Positions 1 to 11,878 of a stretch of DNA of 64,000 bases are shown here, one piece after another. Location: assembly GCA_022605955.1 (NCBI GenBank), contig JAKCOZ010000099.1, positions 186,001-250,000 on the forward strand, in the 5' to 3' direction. The DNA is from Rallus limicola (taxonomy: Eukaryota > Chordata > Aves > Gruiformes > Rallidae). The position numbers and the translations under genes were made by a program. Position 1 is the stretch's first letter, and each line of letters starts with the position of its first letter. Under the pieces are notes generated by a model. It was not told where the DNA came from and did not search any database. It was given only the letters and a program-made list of their open reading frames with translations.

Positions 1-268
1 TTTCTCGGCCCTAGCAGACTGCAGTTCAAAACATGCTAAACGTCCAGCAATAACTCCCAAAGTAAAGAAGCTAGGCCTGAAAGGCATAGCTCGTCTGAAA
101 CCTCCTAACAGGACACACGAGCAGACCCTGTCACTTTGGCTCTCAGCCTTTTCCTTTGCCTGGAAAGAGGGAACATGCCTGGAACTCACTACGGTGCTTT
201 TCTCGGCCCTAGCAGACTGCAGTTCAAAACATGCTAAACGTCCAGCAATAACTCCCAAAGTAAAGAAG

Positions 269-287
269 CTAGGCCTGAAAGGCATAG
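269..287. repeat. Imperfect dyad (hairpin-capable) in each monomer, shown in the reference unit
   Basis: Unit positions 71-89 can pair with themselves. CTA at 71-73 pairs with TAG at 87-89, GCCT at 75-78 pairs with AGGC at 82-85, the loop is GAA, and position 74 against 86 is a mismatch. This gives seven base pairs and is the longest dyad I found in the unit. It recurs in nearly every monomer, but the left arm is broken in several subtypes (t72g, a73t, c76a, cc76-77tt, and the 1-bp deletion just before it). Short dyads have been proposed to matter in centromeric satellites lacking a CENP-B box. A role here is inference only. Confidence 0.6.
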
Positions 288-392
288 CTTGTCTGAAACC
301 TCCTAACAGGACACACGAGCAGACCCTGTCACTTTGGCTCTCAGCCTTTTCCTTTGCCTGGAAAGAGGGAACATGCCTGGAACCTCCTACGG
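273..392 (+). repeat. Pair of degenerate internal direct sub-repeats within the monomer
   Basis: Unit positions about 75-111 and 158-194 align as direct repeats offset by 83-84 bp. Both begin gcctg then aaag, both contain tg-ctg in register, and both end with an exact nine-base match, aacctccta (99-107 and 183-191). By eye roughly three quarters of about 37 positions agree. A second short direct repeat, tgcctggaa, lies at 157-165 and 176-184. The pattern suggests that the 198-bp unit arose partly by internal duplication. The alignment was made by hand and its significance was not computed. Confidence 0.5.
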
Positions 393-1782
393 TGCTTTTC
401 TCGGCCCTAGCAGACTGCAGTTCAAAACATGCTAAACGTCCAGCAATAACTCCCAAAGTAAAGAAGCTAGGCCTGAAAGGCATAGCTCGTCTGAAACCTC
501 CTAACAGGACACACGAGCAGACCCTGTCACTTTGGCTCTCAGCCTTTTCCTTTGCCTGGAAAGAGGGAACATGCCTGGAACCTCCTACGGTGCTTTTCTC
601 GGCCCTAGCAGACTGCAGTTCAAAACATGCTAAACGTCCAGCAATAACTCCCAAAGTAAAGAAGCTAGGCCTGAAAGGCATAGCTTGTCTGAAACCCCCT
701 AACAGGACACACGAGCAGACCCTGTCACTTTGGCTCTCAGCCTTTTCCTTTGCCTGGAAAGAGGGAACATGCCTGGAACCTCCTACGGTGCTTTTCTCGG
801 CCCTAGCAGACTGCAGGTCACAACATGCTAAACGTCCAGCAATAACTCCCAAAGTAAAGAAGCTAGGCCTGAAAGGCATAGCTTGTCTGAAACCTCCTAA
901 CAGGACACACGAGCAGACCCTGTCACTTTGGCTCTCAGCCTTTTCCTTTGCCTGGAAAGAGGGAACATGCCTGGAACCTCCTACGGTGCTTTTCTCGGCC
1001 CTAGCAGACTGCAGTTCAAAACATGCTAAACGTCCAGCAATAACTTCCAAAGTAAAGAAGCTAGGCCTGAAAGGCATAGCTCGTCTGAAACCTCCTAACA
1101 GGACACACGAGCAGACCCTGTCACTTTGGCTCTCAGCCTTTTCCTTTGCCTGGAAAGAGGGAACATGCCTGGAACCTCCTACGGTGCTTTTCTCGGCCCT
1201 AGCAGACTGCAGTTCAAAACATGCTAAACGTCCAGCAATAACTCCCAAAGTAAAGAAGCGAGGCCTGAAAGGCATAGCTTGTCTGAAACCTCCTAACAGG
1301 ACACACGAGCAGACCCTGTCACTTTGGCTCTCAGCCTTTTCCTTTGCCTGGAAAGAGGGAACATGCCTGGAACCTCCTACGGTGCTTTTCTCGGCCCTAG
1401 CAGACTGCAGTTCAAAACATGCTAAACGTCCAGCAATAACTCCCAAAGTAAAGAAGCTAGGCCTGAAAGGCATAGCTTGTCTGAAACCTCCTAACAGGAC
1501 ACACGAGCAGACCCTGTCACTTTGGCTCTCAGCCTTTTCCTTTGCCTGGAAAGAGGGAACATGCCTGGAACCTCCTACGGTGCTTTTCTCGGCCCTAGCA
1601 GACTGCAGTTCAAAACATGCTAAACATCCAGCAATAACTCCCAAAGTAAAGAAGCTAGGCCTGAAAGGCATAGCTTGTCTGAAACCTCCTAACAGGACAC
1701 ACGAGCAGACCCTGTCACTTTGACTCTCAGCCTTTTCCTTTGCCTGGAAAGAGGGAACATGCCTGAAACCTCCTAAGGTGCT

Positions 1783-4553
1783 TTTCTCTGCCCTAGCAGA
1801 CTGCAGGTCACAACATGCTAAACGTCCAGCAATAACTCCCAAAGTAAAGAAGCTAGGCCTGAAAGGCATAGCTCGTCTGAAACCTCCTAACAGGACACAC
1901 GAGCAGACCCTGTCACTTTGGCTCTCAGCCTTTTCCTTTGCCTGGAAAGAGGGAACATGCCTGGAACCTCCTACGGTGCTTTTCTCGGCCCTAGCAGACT
2001 GCAGTTCAAAACATGCTAAACGTCCAGCAATAACTTCCAAAGTAAAGAAGCTAGGCCTGAAAGGCATAGCTTGTCTGAAACCTCCTAACAGGACACACGA
2101 GCAGACCCTGTCACTTTGGCTCTCAGCCTTTTCCTTTGCCTGGAAAGAGGGAACATGCCTGGAACCTCCTACGGTGCTTTTCTCGGCCCTAGCAGACTGC
2201 AGTTCAAAACATGCTAAACGTCCAGCAATAACTCCCAAAGTAAAGAAGCTAGGCCTGAAAGGCATAGCTTGTCTGAAACCTCCTGACAGGACACACGAGC
2301 AGACCCTGTCACTTTGGCTCTCAGCCTTTTCCTTTGCCTGGAAAGAGGGAACATGCCTGGAACCTCCTACGGTGCTTTTCTCGGCCCTAGCAGACTGCAG
2401 TTCAAAACATGCTAAACGTCCAGCAATAACTCCCAAAGTAAAGAAGCTAGGCCTGAAAGGCATAGCTTGTCTGAAACCTCCTAACAGGACAGACGAGCAG
2501 ACCCTGTCACTTTGGCTCTCAGCCTTTTCCTTTGCCTGGAAAGAGGGAACATGCCTGGAACCTCCTACGGTGCTTTTCTCGGCCCTAGCAGACTGCAGTT
2601 CAAAACATGCTAAACGTCCAGCAATAACTCCCAAAGTAAAGAAGCTAGGCCTGAAAGGCATAGCTTGTCTGAAACCTCCTAACAGGACACACGAGCAGAC
2701 CCTGTCACTTTGGCTCTCAGCCTTTTCCTTTGCCTGGAAAGAGGGAACATGCCTGGAACCTCCTACGGTGCTTTTCTCGGCCCTAGCAGACTGCAGTTCA
2801 AAACATGCTAAACGTCCAGCAATAACTCCCAAAGTAAAGAAGCTAGGCCTGAAAGGCATAGCTCGTCTGAAACCTCCTAACAGGACACACGAGCAGACCC
2901 TGTCACTTTGGCTCTCAGCCTTTTCCTTTGCCTGGAAAGAGGGAACATGCCTGGAACTCACTACGGTGCTTTTCTCGGCCCTAGCAGACTGCAGTTCAAA
3001 ACATGCTAAACGTCCAGCAATAACTCCCAAAGTAAAGAAGCTAGGCCTGAAAGGCATAGCTTGTCTGAAACCTCCTAACAGGACACACGAGCAGACCCTG
3101 TCACTTTGGCTCTCAGCCTTTTCCTTTGCCTGGAAAGAGGGAACATGCCTGGAACCTCCTACGGTGCTTTTCTCGGCCCTAGCAGACTGCAGTTCAAAAC
3201 ATGCTAAACGTCCAGCAATAACTCCCAAAGTAAAGAAGCTAGGCCTGAAAGGCATAGCTCGTCTGAAACCTCCTAACAGGACACACGAGCAGACCCTGTC
3301 ACTTTGGCTCTCAGCCTTTTCCTTTGCCTGGAAAGAGGGAACATGCCTGGAACCTCCTACGGTGCTTTTCTCGGCCCTAGCAGACTGCAGTTCAAAACAT
3401 GCTAAACGTCCAGCAATAACTCCCAAAGTAAAGAAGCTAGGCCTGAAAGGCATAGCTTGTCTGAAACCCCCTAACAGGACACACGAGCAGACCCTGTCAC
3501 TTTGGCTCTCAGCCTTTTCCTTTGCCTGGAAAGAGGGAACATGCCTGGAACCTCCTACGGTGCTTTTCTCGGCCCTAGCAGACTGCAGGTCACAACATGC
3601 TAAACGTCCAGCAATAACTCCCAAAGTAAAGAAGCTAGGCCTGAAAGGCATAGCTTGTCTGAAACCTCCTAACAGGACACACGAGCAGACCCTGTCACTT
3701 TGGCTCTCAGCCTTTTCCTTTGCCTGGAAAGAGGGAACATGCCTGGAACCTCCTACGGTGCTTTTCTCGGCCCTAGCAGACTGCAGTTCAAAACATGCTA
3801 AACGTCCAGCAATAACTCCCAAAGTAAAGGAGCGAGGCCTGAAAGGCATAGCTTGTCTGAAACCTCCTAACAGGACACACGAGCAGACCCTGTCACTTTG
3901 GCTCTCAGCCTTTTCCTTTGCCTGGAAAGAGGGAACATGCCTGGAACTCACTACGGTGCTTTTCTCGGCCCTAGCAGACTGCAGTTCAAAACATGCTAAA
4001 CGTCCAGCAATAACTCCCAAAGTAAAGAAGCTAGGCCTGAAAGGCATAGCTTGTCTGAAACCTCCTAACAGGACACACGAGCAGACCCTGTCACTTTGGC
4101 TCTCAGCCTTTTCCTTTGCCTGGAAAGAGGGAACATGCCTGGAACCTCCTACGGTGCTTTTCTCGGCCCTAGCAGACTGCAGGTCACAACATGCTAAACG
4201 TCCAGCAATAACTCCCAAAGTAAAGAAGCTAGGCCTGAAAGGCATAGCTTGTCTGAAACCCCCTAACAGGACACACGAGCAGACCCTGTCACTTTGGCTC
4301 TCAGCCTTTTCCTTTGCCTGGAAAGAGGGAACATGCCTGGAACCTCCTACGGTGCTTTTCTCGGCCCTAGCAGACTGCAGTTCAAAACATGCTAAACGTC
4401 CAGCAATAACTCCCAAAGTAAAGAGCGAGGCCTGAAAGGCATAGCTTGTCTGAAACCTCCTAACAGGACACACGAGCAGACCCTGTCACTTTGACTCTCA
4501 GCCTTTTCCTTTGCCTGGAAAGAGGGAACATGCCTGGAACCTCCTACGGTGCT
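1783..4553 (+). repeat. 14-monomer higher-order block, divergent copy ending in a deletion monomer
   Basis: The block opens with the gcaggtcaca + gctcgt subtype followed by an acttcc (c56t) subtype, as do the blocks at 5742, 9900, 13463 and 16235. It closes 14 monomers later with the g139a subtype. The series gctcgt, accccct, gcaggtcaca is also present, one place earlier than in the copy at 13463. Private features are ggaactcact endings near 2955 and 3951, and gagcgagg near 3829. Its last monomer (4357-4553) has the 1-bp deletion, so the block is 2771 bp. Confidence 0.7.
4357..4553 (+). repeat. 197-bp monomer with 1-bp deletion (copy 1)
   Basis: Around 4421-4430 the unit reads aagagcgagg where most units read aagaagctagg, a 1-bp loss combined with the t72g change. 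The deletion shifts the register of any open frame on either strand. The same allele recurs at 11682 and 18611, which suggests one deletion event copied with its surroundings. This copy also has g139a (tgactctc) without the linked changes at 182 and 192. Confidence 0.9.
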
Positions 4554-5741
4554 TTTCTCGGCCCTAGCAGACTGCAGTTCAAAACATGCTAAACGAACAG
4601 CAATAACTCCCAAAGTAAAGAAGCTAGGCCTGAAAGGCATAGCTTGTCTGAAACCTCCTAACAGGACACACGAGCAGACCCTGTCACTTTGGCTCTCAGC
4701 CTTTTCCTTTGCCTGGAAAGAGGGAACATGCCTGGAACCTCCTACGGTGCTTTTCTCGGCCCTAGCAGACTGCAGTTCAAAACATGCTAAACGTCCAGCA
4801 ATAACTCCCAAAGTAAAGAAGCTAGGCCTGAAAGGCATAGCTTGTCTGAAACCTCCTAACAGGACACACGAGCAGACCCTGTCACTTTGGCTCTCAGCCT
4901 TTTCCTTTGCCTGGAAAGAGGGAACATGCCTGGAACCTCCTACGGTGCTTTTCTCGGCCCTAGCAGACTGCAGTTCAAAACATGCTAAACGTCCAGCAAT
5001 AACTCCCAAAGTAAAGAAGCTAGGCCTGAAAGGCATAGCTTGTCTGAAACCTCCTAACAGGACACACGAGCAGACCCTGTCACTTTGACTCTCAGCCTTT
5101 TCCTTTGCCTGGAAAGAGGGAACATGCCTGAAACCTCCTAAGGTGCTTTTCTCTGCCCTAGCAGACTGCAGTTCAAAACATGCTAAACGTCCAGCAATAA
5201 CTCCCAAAGTAAAGAAGCTAGGCCTGAAAGGCATAGCTCGTCTGAAACCTCCTAACAGGACACACGAGCAGACCCTGTCACTTTGGCTCTCAGCCTTTTC
5301 CTTTGCCTGGAAAGAGGGAACATGCCTGGAACCTCCTACGGTGCTTTTCTCGGCCCTAGCAGACTGCAGTTCAAAACATGCTAAACGTCCAGCAATAACT
5401 CCCAAAGTAAAGAAGCTAGGCCTGAAAGGCATAGCTTGTCTGAAACCTCCTAACAGGACACACGAGCAGACCCTTTCACTCTGGCTCTCAGCCTTTTCCT
5501 TTGCCTGGAAAGAGGGAACATGCCTGGAACCTCCTACGGTGCTTTTCTCGGCCCTAGCAGACTGCAGTTCAAAACATGCTAAACGTCCAGCAATAACTCC
5601 CAAAGTAAAGAAGCTAGGCCTGAAAGGCATAGCTTGTCTGAAACCTCCTAACAGGACACACGAGCAGACCCTGTCACTTTGACTCTCAGCCTTTTCCTTT
5701 GCCTGGAAAGAGGGAACATGCCTGAAACCTCCTAAGGTGCT
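4554..5741 (+). repeat. Six-monomer linker between 14-mer blocks
   Basis: Two three-monomer groups, each closed by a g139a monomer (stop-forming at 5086-5088 and 5680-5682), connect the deletion monomer to the next higher-order block. The first monomer carries a private aacgaacag change near 4592. The second group contains the ctttcactctgg (g130t + t136c) subtype near 5473. Comparable groups follow the other two deletion monomers at 11879 and 18808. Confidence 0.65.
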
Positions 5742-8700
5742 TTTCTCTGCCCTAGCAGACTGCAGGTCACAACATGCTAAACGTCCAGCAATAACTCCCA
5801 AAGTAAAGAAGCTAGGCCTGAAAGGCATAGCTCGTCTGAAACCTCCTAACAGGACACACGAGCAGACCCTGTCACTTTGGCTCTCAGCCTTTTCCTTTGC
5901 CTGGAAAGAGGGAACATGCCTGGAACCTCCTACGGTGCTTTTCTCGGCCCTAGCAGACTGCAGTTCAAAACATGCTAAACGTCCAGCAATAACTTCCAAA
6001 GTAAAGAAGCTAGGCCTGAAAGGCATAGCTTGTCTGAAACCTCCTAACAGGACACACGAGCAGACCCTGTCACTTTGGCTCTCAGCCTTTTCCTTTGCCT
6101 GGAAAGAGGGAACATGCCTGGAACCTCCTACGGTGCTTTTCTCGGCCCTAGCAGACTGCAGTTCAAAACATGCTAAACGTCCAGCAATAACTCCCAAAGT
6201 AAAGAAGCTAGGCCTGAAAGGCATAGCTTGTCTGAAACCTCCTAACAGGACACACGAGCAGACCCTGTCACTTTGGCTCTCAGCCTTTTCCTTTGCCTGG
6301 AAAGAGGGAACATGCCTGGAACCTCCTACGGTGCTTTTCTCGGCCCTAGCAGACTGCAGTTCAAAACATGCTAAACGTCCAGCAATAACTCCCAAAGTAA
6401 AGAAGCTAGGCCTGAAAGGCATAGCTTGTCTGAAACCTCCTAACAGGACACACGAGCAGACCCTGTCACTTTGGCTCTCAGCCTTTTCCTTTGCCTGGAA
6501 AGAGGGAACATGCCTGGAACCTCCTACGGTGCTTTTCTCGGCCCTAGCAGACTGCAGTTCAAAACATGCTAAACGTCCAGCAATAACTCCCAAAGTAAAG
6601 AAGCTAGGCCTGAAAGGCATAGCTCGTCTGAAACCTCCTAACAGGACACACGAGCAGACCCTGTCACTTTGGCTCTCAGCCTTTTCCTTTGCCTGGAAAG
6701 TGGGAACATGCCTGGAACCTCCTACGGTGCTTTTCTCGGCCCTAGCAGACTGCAGTTCAAAACATGCTAAACGTCCAGCAATAACTCCCAAAGTAAAGAA
6801 GCTAGGCCTGAAAGGCATAGCTTGTCTGAAACCTCCTAACAGGACACACGAGCAGACCCTGTCACTTTGGCTCTCAGCCTTTTCCTTTGCCTGGAAAGAG
6901 GGAACATGCCTGGAACCTCCTACGGTGCTTTTCTCGGCCCTAGCAGACTGCAGTTCAAAACATGCTAAACGTCCAGCAATAACTCCCAAAGTAAAGAAGC
7001 TAGGCCTGAAAGGCATAGCTTGTCTGAAACCTCCTAACAGGACACACGAGCAGACCCTGTCACTTTGGCTCTCAGCCTTTTCCTTTGCCTGGAAAGAGGG
7101 AACATGCCTGGAACCTCCTACGTTGCTTTTCTCGGCCCTAGCAGACTGCAGTTCAAAACATGCTAAACGTCCAGCAATAACTCCCAAAGTAAAGAAGCTA
7201 GGCCTGAAAGGCATAGCTTGTCTGAAACCTCCTAACAGGACACACGAGCAGACCCTGTCACTTTGGCTCTCAGCCTTTTCCTTTGCCTGGAAAGAGGGAA
7301 CATGCCTGGAACCTCCTACGGTGCTTTTCTCGGCCCTAGCAGACTGCAGTTCAAAACATGCTAAACGTCCAGCAATAACTCCCAAAGTAAAGAAGCTAGG
7401 CCTGAAAGGCATAGCTCGTCTGAAACCTCCTAACAGGACACACGAGCAGACCCTGTCACTTTGGCTCTCAGCCTTTTCCTTTGCCTGGAAAGAGGGAACA
7501 TGCCTGGAACCTCCTACGGTGCTTTTCTCGGCCCTAGCAGACTGCAGTTCAAAACATGCTAAACGTCCAGCAATAACTCCCAAAGTAAAGAAGCTAGGCC
7601 TGAAAGGCATAGCTTGTCTGAAACCTCCTAACAGGACACACGAGCAGACCCTGTCACTTTGGCTCTCAGCCTTTTCCTTTGCCTGGAAAGAGGGAACATG
7701 CCTGGAACCTCCTACGGTGCTTTTCTCGGCCCTAGCAGACTGCAGTTCAAAACATGCTAAACGTCCAGCAATAACTCCCAAAGTAAAGAAGCTAGGCCTG
7801 AAAGGCATAGCTTGTCTGAAACCTCCTAACAGGACACACGAGCAGACCCTGTCACTTTGGCTCTCAGCCTTTTCCTTTGCCTGGAAAGAGGGAACATGCC
7901 TGGAACCTCCTACGGTGCTTTTCTCGGCCCTAGCAGACTGCAGTTCAAAACATGCTAAACGTCCAGCAATAACTCCCAAAGTAAAGAAGCTAGGCCTGAA
8001 AGGCATAGCTCGTCTGAAACCTCCTAACAGGACACACGAGCAGACCCTGTCACTTTGGCTCTCAGCCTTTTCCTTTGCCTGGAAAGTGGGAACATGCCTG
8101 GAACCTCCTACGGTGCTTTTCTCGGCCCTAGCAGACTGCAGTTCAAAACATGCTAAACGTCCAGCAATAACTCCCAAAGTAAAGAAGCTAGGCCTGAAAG
8201 GCATAGCTTGTCTGAAACCTCCTAACAGGACACACGAGCAGACCCTGTCACTTTGGCTCTCAGCCTTTTCCTTTGCCTGGAAAGAGGGAACATGCCTGGA
8301 ACCTCCTACGGTGCTTTTCTCGGCCCTAGCAGACTGCAGTTCAAAACATGCTAAACGTCCAGCAATAACTCCCAAAGTAAAGAAGCTAGGCCTGAAAGGC
8401 ATAGCTTGTCTGAAACCTCCTAACAGGACACACGAGCAGACCCTGTCACTTTGGCTCTCAGCCTTTTCCTTTGCCTGGAAAGAGGGAACATGCCTGGAAC
8501 CTCCTACGTTGCTTTTCTCGGCCCTAGCAGACTGCAGTTCAAAACATGCTAAACGTCCAGCAATAACTCCCAAAGTAAAGAAGCTAGGCCTGAAAGGCAT
8601 AGCTTGTCTGAAACCTCCTAACAGGACACACGAGCAGACCCTGTCACTTTGGCTCTCAGCCTTTTCCTTTGCCTGGAAAGAGGGAACATGCCTGGAACCT

Positions 8701-9899
8701 CCTACGGTGCTTTTCTCGGCCCTAGCAGACTGCAGTTCAAAACATGCTAAACGTCCAGCAATAACTCCCAAAGTAAAGAAGCTAGGCCTGAAAGGCATAG
8801 CTCGTCTGAAACCTCCTAACAGGACACACGAGCAGACCCTGTCACTTTGGCTCTCAGCCTTTTCCTTTGCCTGGAAAGAGGGAACATGCCTGGAACCTCC
8901 TACGGTGCTTTTCTCGGCCCTAGCAGACTGCAGTTCAAAACATGCTAAACGTCCAGCAATAACTCCCAAAGTAAAGAAGCTAGGCCTGAAAGGCATAGCT
9001 TGTCTGAAACCCCCTAACAGGACACACGAGCAGACCCTGTCACTTTGGCTCTCAGCCTTTTCCTTTGCCTGGAAAGAGGGAACATGCCTGGAACCTCCTA
9101 CGGTGCTTTTCTCGGCCCTAGCAGACTGCAGGTCACAACATGCTAAACGTCCAGCAATAACTCCCAAAGTAAAGAAGCTAGGCCTGAAAGGCATAGCTTG
9201 TCTGAAACCTCCTAACAGGACACACGAGCAGACCCTGTCACTTTGGCTCTCAGCCTTTTCCTTTGCCTGGAAAGAGGGAACATGCCTGGAACCTCCTACG
9301 GTGCTTTTCTCGGCCCTAGCAGACTGCAGTTCAAAACATGCTAAACGTCCAGCAATAACTCCCAAAGTAAAGAAGCTAGGCCTGAAAGGCATAGCTTGTC
9401 TGAAACCTCCTAACAGGACACACGAGCAGACCCTGTCACTTTGGCTCTCAGCCTTTTCCTTTGCCTGGAAAGAGGGAACATGCCTGGAACCTCCTACGGT
9501 GCTTTTCTCGGCCCTAGCAGACTGCAGTTCAAAACATGCTAAACGTCCAGCAATAACTCCCAAAGTAAAGAAGCTAGGCCTGAAAGGCATAGCTTGTCTG
9601 AAACCTCCTAACAGGACACACGAGCAGACCCTTTCACTCTGGCTCTCAGCCTTTTCCTTTGCCTGGAAAGAGGGAACATGCCTGGAACCTCCTACGGTGC
9701 TTTTCTCGGCCCTAGCAGACTGCAGTTCAAAACATGCTAAACGTCCAGCAATAACTCCCAAAGTAAAGAAGCTAGGCCTGAAAGGCATAGCTTGTCTGAA
9801 ACCTCCTAACAGGACACACGAGCAGACCCTGTCACTTTGACTCTCAGCCTTTTCCTTTGCCTGGAAAGAGGGAACATGCCTGAAACCTCCTAAGGTGCT
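5742..9899 (+). repeat. Expanded 21-monomer higher-order block (14 + 7)
   Basis: The block spans exactly 4158 bp, 21 monomers, between two successive starts of the gcaggtcaca + gctcgt subtype. Its order matches the 14-mer at 13463 with seven extra monomers, because the run 6138-7523 is repeated as 7524-8909. The duplication is marked by the a168t variant (aaagtggg) at 6700 and 8086 and the g194t variant (acgttgct), each 1386 bp apart. The block ends with the accccct, gcaggtcaca, consensus, ctttcactctgg and g139a subtypes in the usual order. Confidence 0.8.
6138..8909 (+). repeat. Tandem duplication of a 7-monomer (1386-bp) segment
   Basis: Monomers at 6138-7523 and 7524-8909 show the same subtype order: consensus, consensus, gctcgt + aaagtggg, consensus, acgttgct, consensus, gctcgt. 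Diagnostic sites are 1386 bp apart. This is what unequal crossing-over or replication slippage by seven units would leave inside a 14-mer array. Confidence 0.8.
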
Positions 9900-11878
9900 T
9901 TTCTCTGCCCTAGCAGACTGCAGGTCACAACATGCTAAACGTCCAGCAATAACTCCCAAAGTAAAGAAGCTAGGCCTGAAAGGCATAGCTCGTCTGAAAC
10001 CTCCTAACAGGACACACGAGCAGACCCTGTCACTTTGGCTCTCAGCCTTTTCCTTTGCCTGGAAAGAGGGAACATGCCTGGAACCTCCTACGGTGCTTTT
10101 CTCGGCCCTAGCAGACTGCAGTTCAAAACATGCTAAACGTCCAGCAATAACTTCCAAAGTAAAGAAGCTAGGCCTGAAAGGCATAGCTTGTCTGAAACCT
10201 CCTAACAGGACACACGAGCAGACCCTGTCACTTTGGCTCTCAGCCTTTTCCTTTGCCTGGAAAGAGGGAACATGCCTGGAACCTCCTACGGTGCTTTTCT
10301 CGGCCCTAGCAGACTGCAGTTCAAAACATGCTAAACGTCCAGCAATAACTCCCAAAGTAAAGAAGCTAGGCCTGAAAGGCATAGCTTGTCTGAAACCTCC
10401 TAACAGGACACACGAGCAGACCCTGTCACTTTGGCTCTCAGCCTTTTCCTTTGCCTGGAAAGAGGGAACATGCCTGGAACCTCCTACGGTGCTTTTCTCG
10501 GCCCTAGCAGACTGCAGTTCAAAACATGCTAAACGTCCAGCAATAACTCCCAAAGTAAAGAAGCTAGGCCTGAAAGGCATAGCTTGTCTGAAACCTCCTA
10601 ACAGGACACACGAGCAGACCCTGTCACTTTGGCTCTCAGCCTTTTCCTTTGCCTGGAAAGAGGGAACATGCCTGGAACCTCCTACGGTGCTTTTCTCGGC
10701 CCTAGCAGACTGCAGTTCAAAACATGCTAAACGTCCAGCAATAACTCCCAAAGTAAAGAAGCTAGGCCTGAAAGGCATAGCTCGTCTGAAACCTCCTAAC
10801 AGGACACACGAGCAGACCCTGTCACTTTGGCTCTCAGCCTTTTCCTTTGCCTGGAAAGTGGGAACATGCCTGGAACCTCCTACGGTGCTTTTCTCGGCCC
10901 TAGCAGACTGCAGTTCAAAACATGCTAAACGTCCAGCAATAACTCCCAAAGTAAAGAAGCTAGGCCTGAAAGGCATAGCTTGTCTGAAACCTCCTAACAG
11001 GACACACGAGCAGACCCTGTCACTTTGGCTCTCAGCCTTTTCCTTTGCCTGGAAAGAGGGAACATGCCTGGAACCTCCTACGGTGCTTTTCTCGGCCCTA
11101 GCAGACTGCAGTTCAAAACATGCTAAACGTCCAGCAATAACTCCCAAAGTAAAGAAGCTAGGCCTGAAAGGCATAGCTTGTCTGAAACCTCCTAACAGGA
11201 CACACGAGCAGACCCTGTCACTTTGGCTCTCAGCCTTTTCCTTTGCCTGGAAAGAGGGAACATGCCTGGAACCTCCTACGTTGCTTTTCTCGGCCCTAGC
11301 AGACTGTAGTTCAAAACATGCTAAACGTCCAGCAATAACTCCCAAAGTAAAGAAGCTAGGCCTGAAAGGCATAGCTTGTCTGAAACCTCCTAACAGGACA
11401 CACGAGCAGACCCTGTCACTTTGGCTCTCAGCCTTTTCCTTTGCCTGGAAAGAGGGAACATGCCTGGAACCTCCTACGGTGCTTTTCTCGGCCCTAGCAG
11501 ACTGCAGTTCAAAACATGCTAAACGTCCAGCAATAACTCCCAAAGTAAAGAAGCTAGGCCTGAAAGGCATAGCTCGTCTGAAACCTCCTAACAGGACACA
11601 CGAGCAGACCCTGTCACTTTGGCTCTCAGCCTTTTCCTTTGCCTGGAAAGAGGGAACATGCCTGGAACCTCCTACGGTGCTTTTCTCGGCCCTAGCAGAC
11701 TGCAGTTCAAAACATGCTAAACGTCCAGCAATAACTCCCAAAGTAAAGAGCGAGGCCTGAAAGGCATAGCTTGTCTGAAACCTCCTAACAGGACACACGA
11801 GCAGACCCTGTCACTTTGGCTCTCAGCCTTTTCCTTTGCCTGGAAAGAGGGAACATGCCTGGAACCCACTACGGTGCT
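9900..11878 (+). repeat. Truncated 10-monomer higher-order block ending in deletion monomer
   Basis: The block begins like the 14-mer (gcaggtcaca + gctcgt, acttcc, two consensus, gctcgt + aaagtggg, consensus, acgttgct, consensus, gctcgt) but passes straight to the 1-bp-deletion monomer. The expected accccct, gcaggtcaca, consensus, ctttcactctgg and g139a members are missing. The monomer at 11286 has a private c-to-t change (gactgtagtt near 11308) that removes its PstI site. Confidence 0.75.
11682..11878 (+). repeat. 197-bp monomer with 1-bp deletion (copy 2)
   Basis: It has the same aagagcgagg allele as the unit at 4357, starting at 11746, 7325 bp (37 x 198 - 1) after the first. Unlike copy 1 it has no g139a change and ends ggaacccact rather than ggaacctcct. 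Copy 3 shares that ending, so copies 2 and 3 are closer to each other than to copy 1. Confidence 0.9.

Larger units (their letters stand above)
199..396 (+). repeat. Representative satellite monomer (consensus-like unit)
   Basis: This unit matches the majority sequence at the main variant sites and serves as a reference. Unit positions: CpG dinucleotides at 6-7, 41-42, 118-119 and 192-193, with a fifth at 92-93 in units reading gctcgt instead of gcttgt. A PstI site (CTGCAG) lies at 19-24 and a StuI site (AGGCCT) at 73-78. A pyrimidine-rich stretch runs about 140-160. GC is 99 of 198 by hand count. Recurrent variant sites include 7, 25+29, 56, 58, 72, 73, 76, 77, 80, 92, 97, 103, 107, 110, 130, 132, 136, 139, 155, 168, 169, 182, 192, 193 and 194. 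Their combinations define the monomer subtypes used to recognise the higher-order repeats. Confidence 0.95.
1..1782 (+). repeat. Left-edge segment of domain A, nine monomers
   Basis: Nine monomers precede the first complete 14-monomer block. The first five (1-990) carry, in order, gctcgt plus ggaactcact, consensus, gctcgt, an accccct variant, and the gcaggtcaca variant. The same five-subtype series recurs at 2773-3762, exactly 14 monomers later, so the 14-mer period already holds at the left edge. The ninth monomer (1585-1782) has g139a (tggctctc to tgactctc) and the linked 3' changes ctgaaacc...ctaagg, which close higher-order blocks throughout domains A and B. Confidence 0.7.
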
